NCBI GenBank assembly: GCA_023634235.1
Contig: JAMKCF010000042.1
Location: 768,602 to 832,601, forward strand
Origin: Pisaster brevispinus
Lineage: Eukaryota > Echinodermata > Asteroidea > Forcipulatida > Asteriidae
Reading direction: 5' to 3'
DNA length: 64,000 nucleotides
Position 1 is the first letter of the stretch. Each line of letters opens with the position of its first letter. A program made the translations under genes and the position numbers. A model generated the notes under the pieces. That model was not told the origin of the DNA. It was given only the letters and a program-made list of their open reading frames with translations, and did not search any database. Below are positions 13,001 through 23,600 of the stretch, piece after piece.

Positions 13001-14968
13001 TCTGAAATAGTTTTAATTGCACTGGTTTGTAATGAACGACGTAGTCTACCGAAGTCTTATACTGTTTTCTAAACTAAAACCCACACGAATCCCCTGTTAC
13101 GGTGTTTTGGGTGTACTTTCTCTCCCGTAAAGGCCTAATTGGTTTGATTCAATGTTTATCAACAGCATTTCTTGAACGTACTTCCGGTAACGAGGGACTC
13201 AAGAGTCGAGATTCTCTGTTAGTTCAGGTAAGAACGTCACTCAATGAAGAGCTATAAATACCAGCATGACAAACATGTTTTACAAACTTAAAAAACGAAT
13301 TCTCAAATTTCTTTATTTGTGCATATATTTGTAAACAAACAACATACTTGTTACCTTACAAAGGATTTTACAACGAAGCGACGTCTCAGTTCTAACTCCC
13401 TAAAGTCCCTCCACGATGCGAAGCCACGCCTACCTCCTCTCGCCTTCATGGAACCGACTAGCCCAAACCAATCACATGACTGTTTTGTGAACCATCGAGA
13501 CGGGCAAAGAAGGAGACTTGCACGGCATGTTGAGATTGATGTCAGTAAACACTCTGCACAGCGAAGAGCCTACATCCAACTCGACGGGATGACAGCGGGT
13601 GATATATTTGTAAGTCATCTTTACCGTGTATTGTTCTATAATGATTATCATAACAATCAGTTTCTTAAAAATCACACCCACCCAAACTAAGGTAGTAAAA
13701 AGAATTTGATGTGAACAACAATAGGCTTGTTTGAGTTGTCCCTGTTTTGTCCAGTTGGTGGCAGAAAATGGTAGGCATCTTTTTGGTTTTTAATGAATGG
13801 CGGTAAATATTTGTCATTTTGTTGTCTTCCAGGGTTTAAACGACGTGGCTAGTACTGCTAGCAGTGAGCCATCAGGTGTTAGTGTGGTAAGGATTACAAT
13901 TACAATATATATATATAATCTTATAATTCAGTCCGATTTAAGATGAACATGAATGTCTAACATGATGACTAACATGATGCATCACTACACACTAAAAACT
14001 GACACGGATCCCGAGTCCCATGGGCCTGACCAATTTCTGGGTCAGACTGACTCGGAAACTGGTTAAATTTCTCGGATTGTGCGTCACTTTGATCCATTTC
14101 TGGGTCATTTTGACACAGATTCCCGGGTCGTACTGACCCCGAAATGGGCTAGACCCCCCTTGGACCTGGAAAACTGAGTCAAGTATGAGTCGGGATTTTG
14201 TTTTAGTGTAGCAGATAACAGATTCATGTAAATTGAAATTCTTAGTGAAATTAAAATCAAGTAATATAGAAAATGAGCTTTCCACTCCCACACTAAAAAC
14301 AACCTTTCCACAGTTCAGTGCCTTACACAGATTACAAATACTTCATAAAGTCAAATTTATTTTGTGGTGTGTTTTCTCTCTCTGGACAGGTGAGTGAAGG
14401 GGCAGAAATCATTAAGATAAATAAAAGATTCTTCCGGACTCATGCTGGAACTGTCACCACACTCAAACTGGACACCCTGGTAGGTACACAAAGACGTCTC
14501 GGTCAATTTGATAAAGCACAAGTTTTGCAATGCTTAGTGAAAGGAATCGGTACAGGAAGACATACATTTCATAACAGATTTTGTAACCTCTGACGTTCGT
14601 TGATCCAATTAGAGAAATTTGCCAGTCCGTGCGGCCACTTACTCAACTGTTTAAGAATAGTATATTTTCCAGGTAGATCTGGTCGCAATTAGTGGCGGTC
14701 TGATTCAGCATCTTATTTCCAAGAGGCCTCTTTACAATTAAATCTCCCCTGATGTAAATGAGTTACACTGGATCTCACTGTGTTATTCTTTTTTTGCTTA
14801 TATCAGGTTCGTGAGTTTATGTCAGAGGAGGATGCGAGCGAGAATTTGGAAAGGCAAGAAACGTGGTTAAGATATAAGACCACGTTAATGGACCGAATTG
14901 CTCTGAAGAAATATAAAGCCAAAAAACGATGGAACAGGACGCTGAAACCACTTAACTTCTCAATATAA
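1030..14968 (+). CDS. CNBD2-like: Gene 1: CNBD2-like cyclic nucleotide-binding domain protein (21 exons, 666 aa)
   Basis: Exons: 1030-1060, 4270-4397, 4783-4845, 5361-5437, 6251-6386, 7093-7161, 8062-8224, 8668-8750, 9389-9472, 9908-9960, 10680-10757, 11065-11125, 11654-11771, 11950-12017, 12608-12697, 12889-12973, 13166-13227, 13364-13609, 13833-13886, 14390-14479, 14807-14968. The joined CDS is 2001 nt with every phase consistent. The start ATG has A at -3, G at +4 and an in-frame TAA three codons upstream. Domains: a basic N-terminus; an AIQKFRYAATMVLILVR helix near residue 76; a CNB beta-roll at about 168-285 (GRPPERFYYILSGK, then EVLLLNKEDF); a second beta-roll split into about 322-352 (WMYVIKSGKCKCI) and 549-605 (GMTAGDIFGLND, then EGAEIIKINKRFF); and a C-terminal W-x-x-Y-K helix. 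The phosphate-binding cassette is degenerate (GTFTDPEELE, RQSS), so cAMP or cGMP binding is uncertain. Architecture matches the CNBD2 family, linked in mammals to sperm function. Weakest point: exon 6 uses a GTTGGT donor. Confidence 0.86.
2005..2290. repeat. Minisatellite, unit about 22 bp, gene 1 intron 1
   Basis: Imperfect tandem copies built on AAACC-GTTACCAAATCCCATC run through this stretch, about ten or more units with substitutions and small indels. It lies in the intron between exons 1 and 2 of gene 1. Confidence 0.7.
2868..3079. mobile_element. MITE-like foldback element (CACAGTCAGAGTATG family)
   Basis: The ends are inverted copies: CACAGTCAGAGTATGTCATG at the left and, read in reverse complement, CACAGTCAGAGTATGCCATG at the right, with one mismatch. 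Inside, CATTGCAGATTTGAAAA is partly mirrored by TTTTCAAAAGG and AAATCTGTGATG. No ORF is present. Related copies or halves occur near 48738-48850, 56310-56400 and 57030-57270, so it is a dispersed non-autonomous element. Confidence 0.7.
3560..3915. repeat. Imperfect tandem repeat of about 70-95 bp
   Basis: The core (G)TAAAACTGCTGTTACTGGT recurs near 3571, 3664, 3737, 3809 and 3880, each followed by CCGGTACTCTCTT-type sequence and an A/T-rich join. Five degenerate copies lie in gene 1 intron 1. Confidence 0.65.
7825..8020 (+). mobile_element. tRNA-derived repeat, copy A
   Basis: A tRNA-like body at about 7893-7957 has an A-box-like TAGCTCAGCTGG and a B-box-like GGTTCAGGTCC. It is preceded by GGTTGAATG..TTCTGACTGGCACC..ATAGGGAGACCGCCA and followed by ACCCAGTCATATTCCCTTGTGG. 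The same leader occurs at the 39 kb copy and the same tail at 17430 and 29480, so this is a family member, not a functional tRNA gene. The acceptor stem does not pair well and the D-to-anticodon region is shortened. Confidence 0.6.
8062..9472 (+). other. Gene 1 first cyclic-nucleotide-binding beta-roll (exons 7-9)
   Basis: Three exons encode a complete CNB-type fold. The entry helix with MIRANKAFKMFPS is followed by the first strands (RIIAHQGRPPERFYYILSGKV), then a cassette region (GCLKKGTFTD, PEELEKQWNRQSS) and the exit strands (ICEGSVEVLLLNKEDF). In cAMP- or cGMP-binding members the cassette reads FGE then R-(T/S)-A. Here the glycine and glutamate of FGE are replaced (FTD) while R and S of RQSS remain. 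Nucleotide binding may be weak or lost; this is inferred from motif loss alone. The GTFTD|PEE and NKE|DF intron positions are shared with gene 2. Confidence 0.8.
9165..9315. mobile_element. Degenerate foldback element (ATTTCACAAAGC family)
   Basis: ATTTCACAAAGCACTAAGAT at the left is mirrored by TTTTTGTGAAATCGAGC at the right. The ends resemble the element inserted in the SINE at 23968-24137. It lies in gene 1 intron 8, close to exon 9. Confidence 0.5.
11143..11280 (+). mobile_element. tRNA-derived repeat, copy B
   Basis: GGGCTAGATAGCTCAGTTAG and GGTTCAAATCCCGCTCTA give A- and B-box-like parts, followed by TTTGTTCAACCC-type sequence as in the other copies. It begins about 17 nt after the exon 12 donor of gene 1. 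Confidence 0.6.
11330..11545. repeat. GGGTCAG/TTGACCC dispersed repeat, copy 1
   Basis: Sequence rich in GACCCGGGTC-, TGACACAG- and CTGACCCG-type motifs, with many internal inverted copies of GGGTCA/TGACCC. The same style recurs at 13984-14211, 28262-28390 and 34078-34290, in both CNBD2-like genes. Confidence 0.5.
12113..12343. mobile_element. MITE-like element with long inverted ends
   Basis: GGCAGTGGCTGTACTTTAAG at the left is mirrored by CTTAAAGTGGTACTACTACC at the right. Further in, TGCATGAGCTTTCGTAGCA is mirrored by TGCTATCAAAGCTCATGCA. A partial relative is near 58868-58985. It lies in intron 14 of gene 1. Confidence 0.65.
13984..14211. mobile_element. GGGTCAG/TTGACCC repeat, copy 2, with terminal inverted repeats
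   Basis: This copy is bounded by CTACACACTAAAA at the left and TTTTAGTGTAG at the right, which suggests a non-autonomous element about 228 bp long. The interior has the GGTCAGACTGACTCGGAAAC-type sequence of the family. It lies in intron 19 of gene 1. Confidence 0.6.
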
Positions 14969-14972
14969 TAAA
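14967..14972 (+). terminator. AATAAA hexamer overlapping gene 1 stop codon
   Basis: The TAA stop of gene 1 at 14966-14968 runs directly into TAAAAG, creating an AATAAA hexamer whose first two bases lie inside the stop. If used, the 3' UTR would be only about 15-25 nt. Other AATAAA motifs near 15949 and 15967 are equally possible sites. Confidence 0.35.
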
Positions 14973-17900
14973 AGTATACGAGACGAAATACTTTTTACTA
15001 ATTTATTATTTAACTTATTTGAACTGGTATGGAATCCATATAATTAAGACCTACCTACGGAACGCCAAAGAGGCACAAATTCCATCATTCCCTGTGCACG
15101 TTTGAAGTAACTCTAATGTATTAAGACAAGCCCACCGTTACCCGTGCAACTACCGCGGGAAACACACAAGATCTCATCATGGGCGGGGCTACAATACAAA
15201 CACTCTGATCGTAGCTTGTCGTTGCCGAGCGGTCGTTCGCACCCGGACTCTGGTTGTGATGACGTAGTCATCGGAGTATACGTTCGAATCCATGAGTAAA
15301 CTGACCCATAGAGTACGAATGTTATTGTGATTTTAGAAATGCCCTCAATGAGAAAGGACAGCAGTATTATTTTAAGGCTGTTTTTATACACATGTCACGA
15401 TGGTTTTAGACGTGCATAAACAAATTCCCTAACCAGAGTAGTTTAAAGATTCCAACCATTGCGAGTCCTCCACAAGATGGAGCTTGTTCTTGACTACCCG
15501 CCACCCTTTGGTTCTTGACTACCCGCTATCCTTTGGTTCGCCCGTGACGTCATGAGCTTGCTATCCTTTGGTTCGCTGTTTCATAACCACATGAATCCAC
15601 TAACCTTTGGTTCGCTGGTTCTTGACCCGACGAATTCACTGTCATTTGGTTCGCTGGTTCATGACCCTATGATTCTGCTACCTATTGGTTCGCTGGTTGT
15701 TTGTTCGCTAGATATTGACCCTACGAATTCACTGTCTGGTTTGCTTGTTCATAACCCCATGACTCCACTTCCCTTTGGTTTGCTGGTTGATCTTGACCAC
15801 ATACATTCACTATCTTTGTTTCGCTAGTTCATGACCGCATGAATTCCATAAATCCCTAGGAACGAGGTTGGTTCTACCCTACCCCCATGAATATATTATC
15901 CTTTGGTTCGCTGGTTCTTAACCCGATACACACTATCCTTTGGCTTACAAATAAAGCAGATATATAATAAAGCATTATGGTTTCGTGTAGAAATAACAAA
16001 TATTGTGTATACTTGTTTGTTTGTTTGTTTGTTTTTGCTTTTGTTTTGCCAAAATTTGTAACCGGGCTGGCTCGGTTACAATTATTTCGATATAATTAGA
16101 CAAGCAGTACGCGAACTTTTAATCCGGTGACCCATTGCACCAAAACCTCATTGACCCAACTTCATGCACTCGACCGTGCCCTACCGCTGATTGAACCCAA
16201 TGCACGAGTAACTCATTTATTGAGCCAATTTGTTTTTATTTAAAGACTGTATATCTAATTAAATCCAATTGAGAAAAGTTAAGGAAGAACATGAAGCTTT
16301 TTTGATAATTTTTGTGGGTATTTATCACCATTAGTCAGCCTGTGGTCGAGTGACATCCATTTTGAAAAGTAAATCGTCGACACTTCTAATAAAAGTGGTG
16401 TTTGAAGCTTTGCATGTTGTCTGCAAAACGAGCAGAGTATACTGATCGAAACGTCGAGACCCTAACAATGGCTCTTCTCAGTGGCAACACTCCTCCCGAA
16501 AGCCATTTACACATGGCTGTACCCGTAAGTTTACTATTACTAGTTATTAGTTATAGTTTACTAGTAATTGTTTACTTGTAATAGTTACTTCATACCTCAG
16601 ACAAAGCTTAGCGACTGATCTGTGAATGGTTCGCAACGCATTCTGGGTCGCAATGAAACTATAGTCTAATATAAATTAATACCAAAATATAAAACAACGT
16701 TTGGTTATAAATCATCAGATGATAATAAGGACAATATTTTAGGGGGTATTTTTTGATAGAGCAATAATAGCTGATGCCAAACGAAACTTTTTTCATTTGT
16801 AAAAGTTCATGTATAACGTTTATATTTTTGTAGTATTTCGTGTAACTTTTAAATGTATAATTTTAAATTAAAACAGGTGTATTTTCGTGTAAGTATATAT
16901 AGTAAACTATAGAAACGAGTTCCACAAAATATTTTTAGAAGTAGCATGCACAGGATCAGACTTATTCAATAATTGCTTTTTTAAACAGACTTTGTTTATT
17001 TACTAAATGACTGTCAGCAATAAAAGCGATATCATAATGGTTTCGTATCAGTGATTACAAAAAGGTGCTGGACGCCTGTAAATATGAACAAAACGAATAT
17101 ACTTGTTTGTGTTATATTTAGTATCGAGTTTGTAATTTGACCTTCGGCTGAGAAAACTGTTTTGATTGAATACAAGAAAAATGCTACAATTTGAATTAGC
17201 AGACTTTGTAAAAAAATTCCTTGTAATATTGCAGTCAGAAGTCAGGGTCGACACAAATCGAGAGAACCCTCCAATACAAGATGTTTGGAACAATTTAAAA
17301 ACATGAGTCACTCCGGACCCATCAGGCCTCTCTGTGCATCACTGGCATTACTGGAGTGGGGCGGGGCCAGTAGCCTCCCCCCCCCCAAATATTGTACACG
17401 TTGTATGTCAAATTGTTACAATTTTACCCAGTCAGTTTCCTTTGTGGTTTATTACGTTGTATGTCTGTTACATCGTTCTGATGTATTATCCCGCCCGAGG
17501 CCGGTTCAATTTACAGCGACACAATAACATCCATCCCAGAGCGAGTTCTCATTATAATGGCTGCTAAATAAAACAGCTCCTTTGTGAAAACCCACTTCAA
17601 ATCTGTATTATAATGGAATTTGTTTAGTGGCAATAGATGGAGATTGATGCGTGAAGTTGTAAAAAAAAATACATCGGCTTCGCTCCGAGTGCCTCAAACT
17701 ATTTTGGTGTTATGTTTTTCTGAAACCATGACCACGCTGTTTGACCGCTCAATGTGAGTGCATTCCTCAGTATGTACTTGTGTATGTAATTTGTAGCAGC
17801 ACTCGGTGGAATTTTGTTACAATTTTAAAAACTGATAATTTGGATGTTCCTCGTACGTCAAAATTCGTGTCGAGGCCACTGTTGTGAGAACTTTGGAAGT

Positions 17901-19087
17901 CAGCAAAAGAAATGGTTTACTCGACTGCAATCTGGAAACAGTTACGATAACTGCAGCTGAAGGTTCAGCATTACGGTAACAACAAATTACCACTTCATTG
18001 TCTGCATTTTATGGTAATCATCGATATTGACATTGGGAAATTCTAAAATGGATACACGATGGATTCGTATAGTCAGCTTCACACACTCTACAAAGTTTCG
18101 GACTTTGTTTTTTGGTGTGGATCACGGTGTGTCTAATTCATTCGCCAATCAAATTCGTAAGTCGATGCCTACAGAATGCCTTTGTGAAGCAACGAAACGT
18201 ATTTAAGCAGTTATCGACAGATAATCCGTATTGTATATGACTTAATTGCTGTCAACTATTTACAAGATAAACGAACACAACAACTAAAAACCTATTATGG
18301 TTTATATGGAAGTAATCAATGAGAGACAATTTACACTGAAGCTGCCCATCAAATTCAAATTAACTCGACGTGATGGAGCCGTTAATTTTCAAAATCAATC
18401 GATTACTTTGCAATCTCTGTTAATAATTAACACGACGGAAGATTATTTGATGCCATTGTGTAAACTACTTGTTGCGTGCTTAAGTCAAGTTCAACTTGAC
18501 GTAGATGCGAATAATGCAAAGTCTACACCAGGAACACGCCAGCATTAACCCCCCGCTCCCCCTCTTGATATTTCACCCGTAGGTAAACAACCAGCAACCC
18601 GTCATGGAAACTACTGATAACAGCATTTACAGTCAGCGTTATCACCCATTCAGATGATTTACGATAACGTTTTATTGTAAAACTGTTTTATATTGTTGAT
18701 TGTGATTAGAGTTAGTTCTAGACGATTCCGGATGTACACACGTCGGATCGGCATGGACAACAGAAGCAGTGGATGATACCGTCTGGTATTAGTGGCTAAA
18801 GGATATGATAACAGTCTGTCAGTCGTTTGCCTGGTGGTGGTGGAAGGTATTTTGAAGAATATTCGAGTTCTTTCATCTCAGATTGCTTGAGTCCCAACGA
18901 GTGAGCAATCTTGACTTACATAAACTTCCAACCCTTTTTATGATCTACATTTTGGTTGTAAAATAAAAAAGCCAGACACAATTGGTTCTCCAGGAAGTAT
19001 GTTCCCCGTGCTCGAATGACTCTGTCTGCCAGTGCGGTCTCGCTTCTACTCCATGGAGATTGATGACTTAACTTTGCTAACGTTATC
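14969..19087. other. Spacer between gene 1 and gene 2
   Basis: No convincing exon is seen. It holds a minisatellite (15490-15940), a (GTTT)n microsatellite near 16011-16035, and a fragment with the tail of the tRNA-derived repeat at about 17395-17460. The last part must include the gene 2 promoter and 5' UTR, possibly with a non-coding first exon. Confidence 0.55.
15490..15940. repeat. Minisatellite, unit about 40 bp (CCTTTGGTTCGCTGGTT)
   Basis: CTTTGGTTCGCTGGTTC-type cores, each followed by TTGACCC-ACGAATTCACT-like sequence, recur roughly every 40 bp with substitutions, about ten times. It lies downstream of gene 1. An ORF reading MSLLSFGSLFHN in this stretch is an artefact of the repeat. 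Confidence 0.75.
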
Positions 19088-20683
19088 ATGTCAAAGTTAA
19101 ACCACGAGCGGCGATCAGCTTTAGGTGGTGGGGCGCTGCCGACATACGCCAGGCCAACCAGGGCCTCGATAACTCGAATGAATTGCGTCTCGGGTGGACC
19201 TCACCAAGCATGTCGGCACAAGTCTTGCAGTTGCTCCGGAAATGATGCCGTCGCATCAACTCCTAAGCCTCCAAAGACACGACCAGTAGCCACTGCCATG
19301 CTCGGGAATCACCCACACGATCGTGCGAGAAGGTGTGCCTCAAGGGGTAGGGGGAGGGGTTACAGGGCGGGGCAGATAGGGGCTCAAGCTGGTAAAGGCC
19401 CATCACATCTTCTGCAACACCGTATCAAACAGCTAGCACGTAGTATCAAGGATAAACACACCGGGCAGTCAAATGACGAGACAGAACCACCTGCTACAAG
19501 TAACGGAGTCAGCGAACAGGTGCAAATAAATGTGACTGAAAATGACGTTCCCGAGCGTGATAAGTTCCAGGTTAAAACCAACGGGACGGGCCAAAATAAG
19601 TCCCCAAGGTCAACTGTCAGTTCCTTGAGAATGTCGAAAGAGAACATAAGTGCAATATCTGATAATTCAACAGTAATTTGGGAGAGTGAAGAATCAGAAA
19701 ATTCTGAACAACAGCCTGATGCAATAAAAGTTACTGATTACCATGGATACCCAAAGGAAAACACTGTGGCCACAACAAAGAGTTCTACATCATCTACTCC
19801 AAGCTCACCACCCCCTCAACGGAAAGCACGTCGAGCAGCTGTGTTTGAGTCTCCCCAAATCGAAGTAGATGATATTACACCCCACAGACTTTTTAATGGA
19901 AAGTTGAATGATACCAAAGTCAATACAACACCATCACCTCAACTTCCTCCTCGGAAAAGATCTCCATCACCCGTAAGAATCAGGGAACAGTCAGAGCATC
20001 AAAACCATAGTCATCTCTCGGACTTATCATCCACTTCACAGACCATCATAGAAGAAGTTGAACCGTTAGAAGTGGAATATCCGGCAGACCTACCGGCTCG
20101 ATATAGATCTCAACAACAGACCTTTCATCAGGTTGTCCCGGAACCTCCTCCTCGTCGTCCCAAGTCCGGCTCTGCAGTCATTGAAGAACCAAATGCACCT
20201 CTGGCCGTTGAATACCCGTCTGATCTTCCGGCACGGTATCGCACACAGCCTACCCCACCAGTGATCGTTGAAACTGCACCACCTCTAGATGTCGAGTCTC
20301 CTCCTGTCTTGCCCGTTAAATACCGCAGTAAGAAGTTGTCAAAGATTGGCTTAGAATCACTCCATGCAGAAGCACCGCCAACTGACCCCTCAACTCGGTC
20401 TAGGACACATTCCCTTGTACCCGGCGCTGCACCTGCTCTAGGCTGGTCGACACTTGTTACCAGTCCGGGCCGAGCTCGTAGTAATAGCGTCATTAACATC
20501 TCCAGCTCCTATCGAGCTCGCAGAAGCTCCGTATTTGGTCTTGGTTCGATGTCATCCCATGACGGAGATTCAGACAGCTCCGGCAGCCTCACAGCTCATA
20601 CACAATCTCGTCGATCCAGTGTTGTCGAACTCTTCAGACGAAGTAAACAATCAAGACACAGGAGGCTCTCAGTTTATTTACAG
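19088..20683 (+). other. Gene 2 N-terminal exon: 532-residue disordered region with RRxSV sites and a peptide repeat
   Basis: This 1596-nt open frame ends at a CAG|GTGGGT donor. The first 100 residues are rich in Arg, Cys and Gly. The middle is Ser/Pro/Glu-rich with PPPQRKARR, LPPRKRSPSP and EPPPRRPKS stretches that resemble SH3 ligands. Three imperfect copies of P-L-x-V-E-x-P-x-x-L-P-x-(R/K)-Y-R start near 20063, 20197 and 20281. The end carries RRSSV at 20519-20533, RRSSV at 20609-20623 and RRLSV at 20660-20674, which fit the basophilic kinase consensus R-R-x-S-hydrophobic. No folded domain or membrane segment is visible. Confidence 0.72.
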
Positions 20684-23600
20684 GTGGGTGTTGTACAAAA
20701 ATACTTGAGTTTTCATTATTATTTCTAAAGATTTCTCTCAATAGGATGAAAGCTAGGAGATAGAGAGAGGAGGGGGGGGGTTAGGAGGGGGAAGCCACTT
20801 CGGGCCTAATGGACCTATTGGAAGGCCTGATGAGACTCACATTGGTGACCTTGTATTAAGCACACTAGTGGTTCTTGGCATTATAAGCCATACGGAAATA
20901 ATTTGGGAAGTGATGATTGGATCCTTTTAGTTTACTAAGGATATCTCCCAAAGGGGGAAGGAGAGGGGGAGGGGAGGGGGGGTGCAGCCACAGTGGGTCT
21001 AATGGACCTATTGGAAGGCCTGGTGAGACTCGCCTTGTTGACCTTGTGGGCACACTTGAAGCAAACTTAGTGGTCTGGGAATTATAAGCCAAACGGGAAT
21101 GATTTGGTAAAGGATAATTTGGTTTATTTTAATTTTACCAAAGAAATCCAGAAGACCGATTGGGGAAACAATTAACCCAGTGCTGTTTGGACAATGTATC
21201 CTTATTGAGCCTAATTAAATTAACCTAAGCGAATGACTAATGTAGAAACTACACAATATTCGCATTGACCAAGGCCCAATTTCATGGTACTGCTTACCGT
21301 GGAATTCTGCGCTTACAGCCCATAGAGTCACGCGATTTAAAAGATGCAAAAGCGCAGAATTCTCTGGTAAGCAGCGCCCTAAAATTGGGCCCAGGCTGTT
21401 GTGTGAACATGGTTAGACCACAAATTCAAAATTCAACCACCGCGTCATAGACTCCTGGGAGTTTGTCTATGATATGGTGTGGGATCACGTGTTCGCAAGG
21501 TCACGGGTTCTACATCCGGGTAATCTTGCTGATGTAGACCTGAGTTTCGGTCGAAAATTACAAAGGTACGGAACAATTAAATTGTATCAAAATACCAACA
21601 CAGATGAATTTAATGATATAATTTCCTTGTTTATTTTCTATTTTACAGACTTCAGACAACAAGAAAGAGAGCGTGAGTACCTTACACTATCTTGTTTGTT
21701 GATTCATATCATTTTGTGTTGTACATGTGACCCCATTCTTCAAATGGTCTAGGGTCTTCATTGCAATGAATTTATACGTGAATGTGACACTTGAAAGATG
21801 GTTTTTAGTTCATATGGTTATCTTAGCGTTTGTTAAACCCATCATAGAAATGTTGATGTTGTAAAACTGAAATTAGAATTGTCAGTTGTTACAGAACCGA
21901 GGTTGTGCGGAAGCGTTAAAGGGGAGAAAAGTACGTCATTATTATGACACTTAATATTTCATATATATGACTTAGTACAAGTCATACTTATATATCATAA
22001 TTATGAAATAAGTCATAATTATGACTTATGCAAATTAAGTCATAATTATAAGCTATATCTCATAATAATAGACTTTAGTAGTCATGATTATGACTTAGTA
22101 TAAGCTATAAATATGACTTGGCCATAAAGTACTAGCCATAAGTATGAAAGTCATTATCATGACTTATGACTTACTTATGCCATAAGTCATAGTTACAAGC
22201 TATATCTTATATTTCTTTAATTATTTGTTTATTTTAATTTTATTTGCAACCACAGGGCAATACAAAGTAGGGTTGGATTAAAATACAATCTATACATTAT
22301 CAAAGCGCTATAAACGATGCCAGAACGCATTACAATAAAAAGCATCACTGAAATACCTAAATTGTGGCAAGCATCTAGAGGAAAGGTAAGAGCTTAAAAC
22401 GACTTAGTAGTCATAATTATGACTTAGTACTAGCCATAATTATGAAAGTCATAAGCATGAATTCCTTAATCTTTTCTCTCTCAGTGTTCCTTTAAGGCTT
22501 CAGTATCTGTATGGTCGTGATAATTCAATAAAACAAAATTTACTGCACTCGCTCTGCCATTTCACAATATTTTACAATGCTCGATCCATGTTTACTGTTA
22601 TACTGTGTACTTGTTTATCTGAATCAATGAAATCTTAACGGGCAATGTAGTCGTTTAGGTCAGACGAAACCTGTGAAGAGAAACAAACTAAGGCATCAAT
22701 GACTTAAACCATTAGACCTTCAGAATTGCCCACAATATTTAGACCTTTTCATTGAACGTTGTGCTGTTATACAATCTTAAATGAGATTATTGTTGACGCT
22801 CGTTGAACAGTTTTCCCGATTCATTATCTCACAATGGAACAAATATGACTTTTAAATCTCTCCCTGACGTCACACAATTCCATCAAGCCCCGTTGCACCA
22901 AGCAATACAAAGGTCTTCGTCGCCACGAATTATCTCCACGCCTATAGAAGTGCCATTCAGACAAGAAATGTAACAAGTTAACCGTTGCATCATTACGCCT
23001 TGTCAATCAGCTAACGGTTTCTGTGAAAGAAACGCATACCATGGCCTCAGATTGAGCTGTGTCCACGGCATGTCAATGGATATACAAACTGAGGAATTAG
23101 AGCAAACACATAGAGGCATGCATCACAAACTCATTAAGAATGTGTTGATTCATTGTAAGAATTGTTCATCTCGTGAAAGAGCTTCGTAATTTAAATACTC
23201 GTGGTTGATTGGTTGGTTGTAAGCCTACGCAGGTGGACTAGTGGTTACAATGGCAGCAATCGTTCTCCTTGTTGAGTTTTGTCAATTCCATTGAAGTGTT
23301 ATTGTTAGGCTGGATTTCTTACAACATAGACGTGCTTGCCTTGTGATTCTGTAGTAGTGCTGGAAATGGAGAAGTTTTTTAGTAAATGGTTACAGTATTG
23401 AGTGAGTTGGTTTAAAGTTGTACAGTTAAATTTCTTATAACTGACGAGGAAATAAATAAATGATTCAACACAGCGGGCCAGTATCTCATCCATACCAAAA
23501 TATGTCAAAAGCCTCACTCAAATCCACCCTGCCCAGCCTTCTCGGCAACCTTCCCGCTAGAAGAAAAGTAACCCGCCGTGCTGCCAGGTTGTCCATGCTT

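Larger units (their letters stand above)
11065..14479 (+). other. Gene 1 second beta-roll, split by a linker of about 195 residues
   Basis: Exons 12-13 encode the first strands of a CNB-like roll (GPERLVTKDTNN, RWMYVIKSGKCKCIRR). Its second half appears only in exons 18-20 (AYIQLDGMTAGDIFGLND, then SEGAEIIKINKRFF). Between them lie about 195 residues rich in Ser, Arg, Lys and Pro, spread over exons 13-18, including a KRRLSS basic motif. The linker sits where the beta4-beta5 loop belongs. As far as I recall, CNBD2 proteins in vertebrates show the same interrupted layout, so it is probably a family trait. Confidence 0.68.

Noticed and set aside
13472..13681. - strand ORF in the exon 18 region of gene 1
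   Set aside because: It is opposite a clear + strand exon with matching splice sites and homology to the CNB half-domain.
15552..15827. ORF with repeated FGSLVHDP-like residues
   Set aside because: It is a product of the 40-bp minisatellite; there is no splice context and no family resemblance.
19384..19647. ORFs on the - strand opposite the gene 2 N-terminal exon, also 20128-20499
   Set aside because: These are antisense shadows of a GC-richer exon; no start context or domain is visible.
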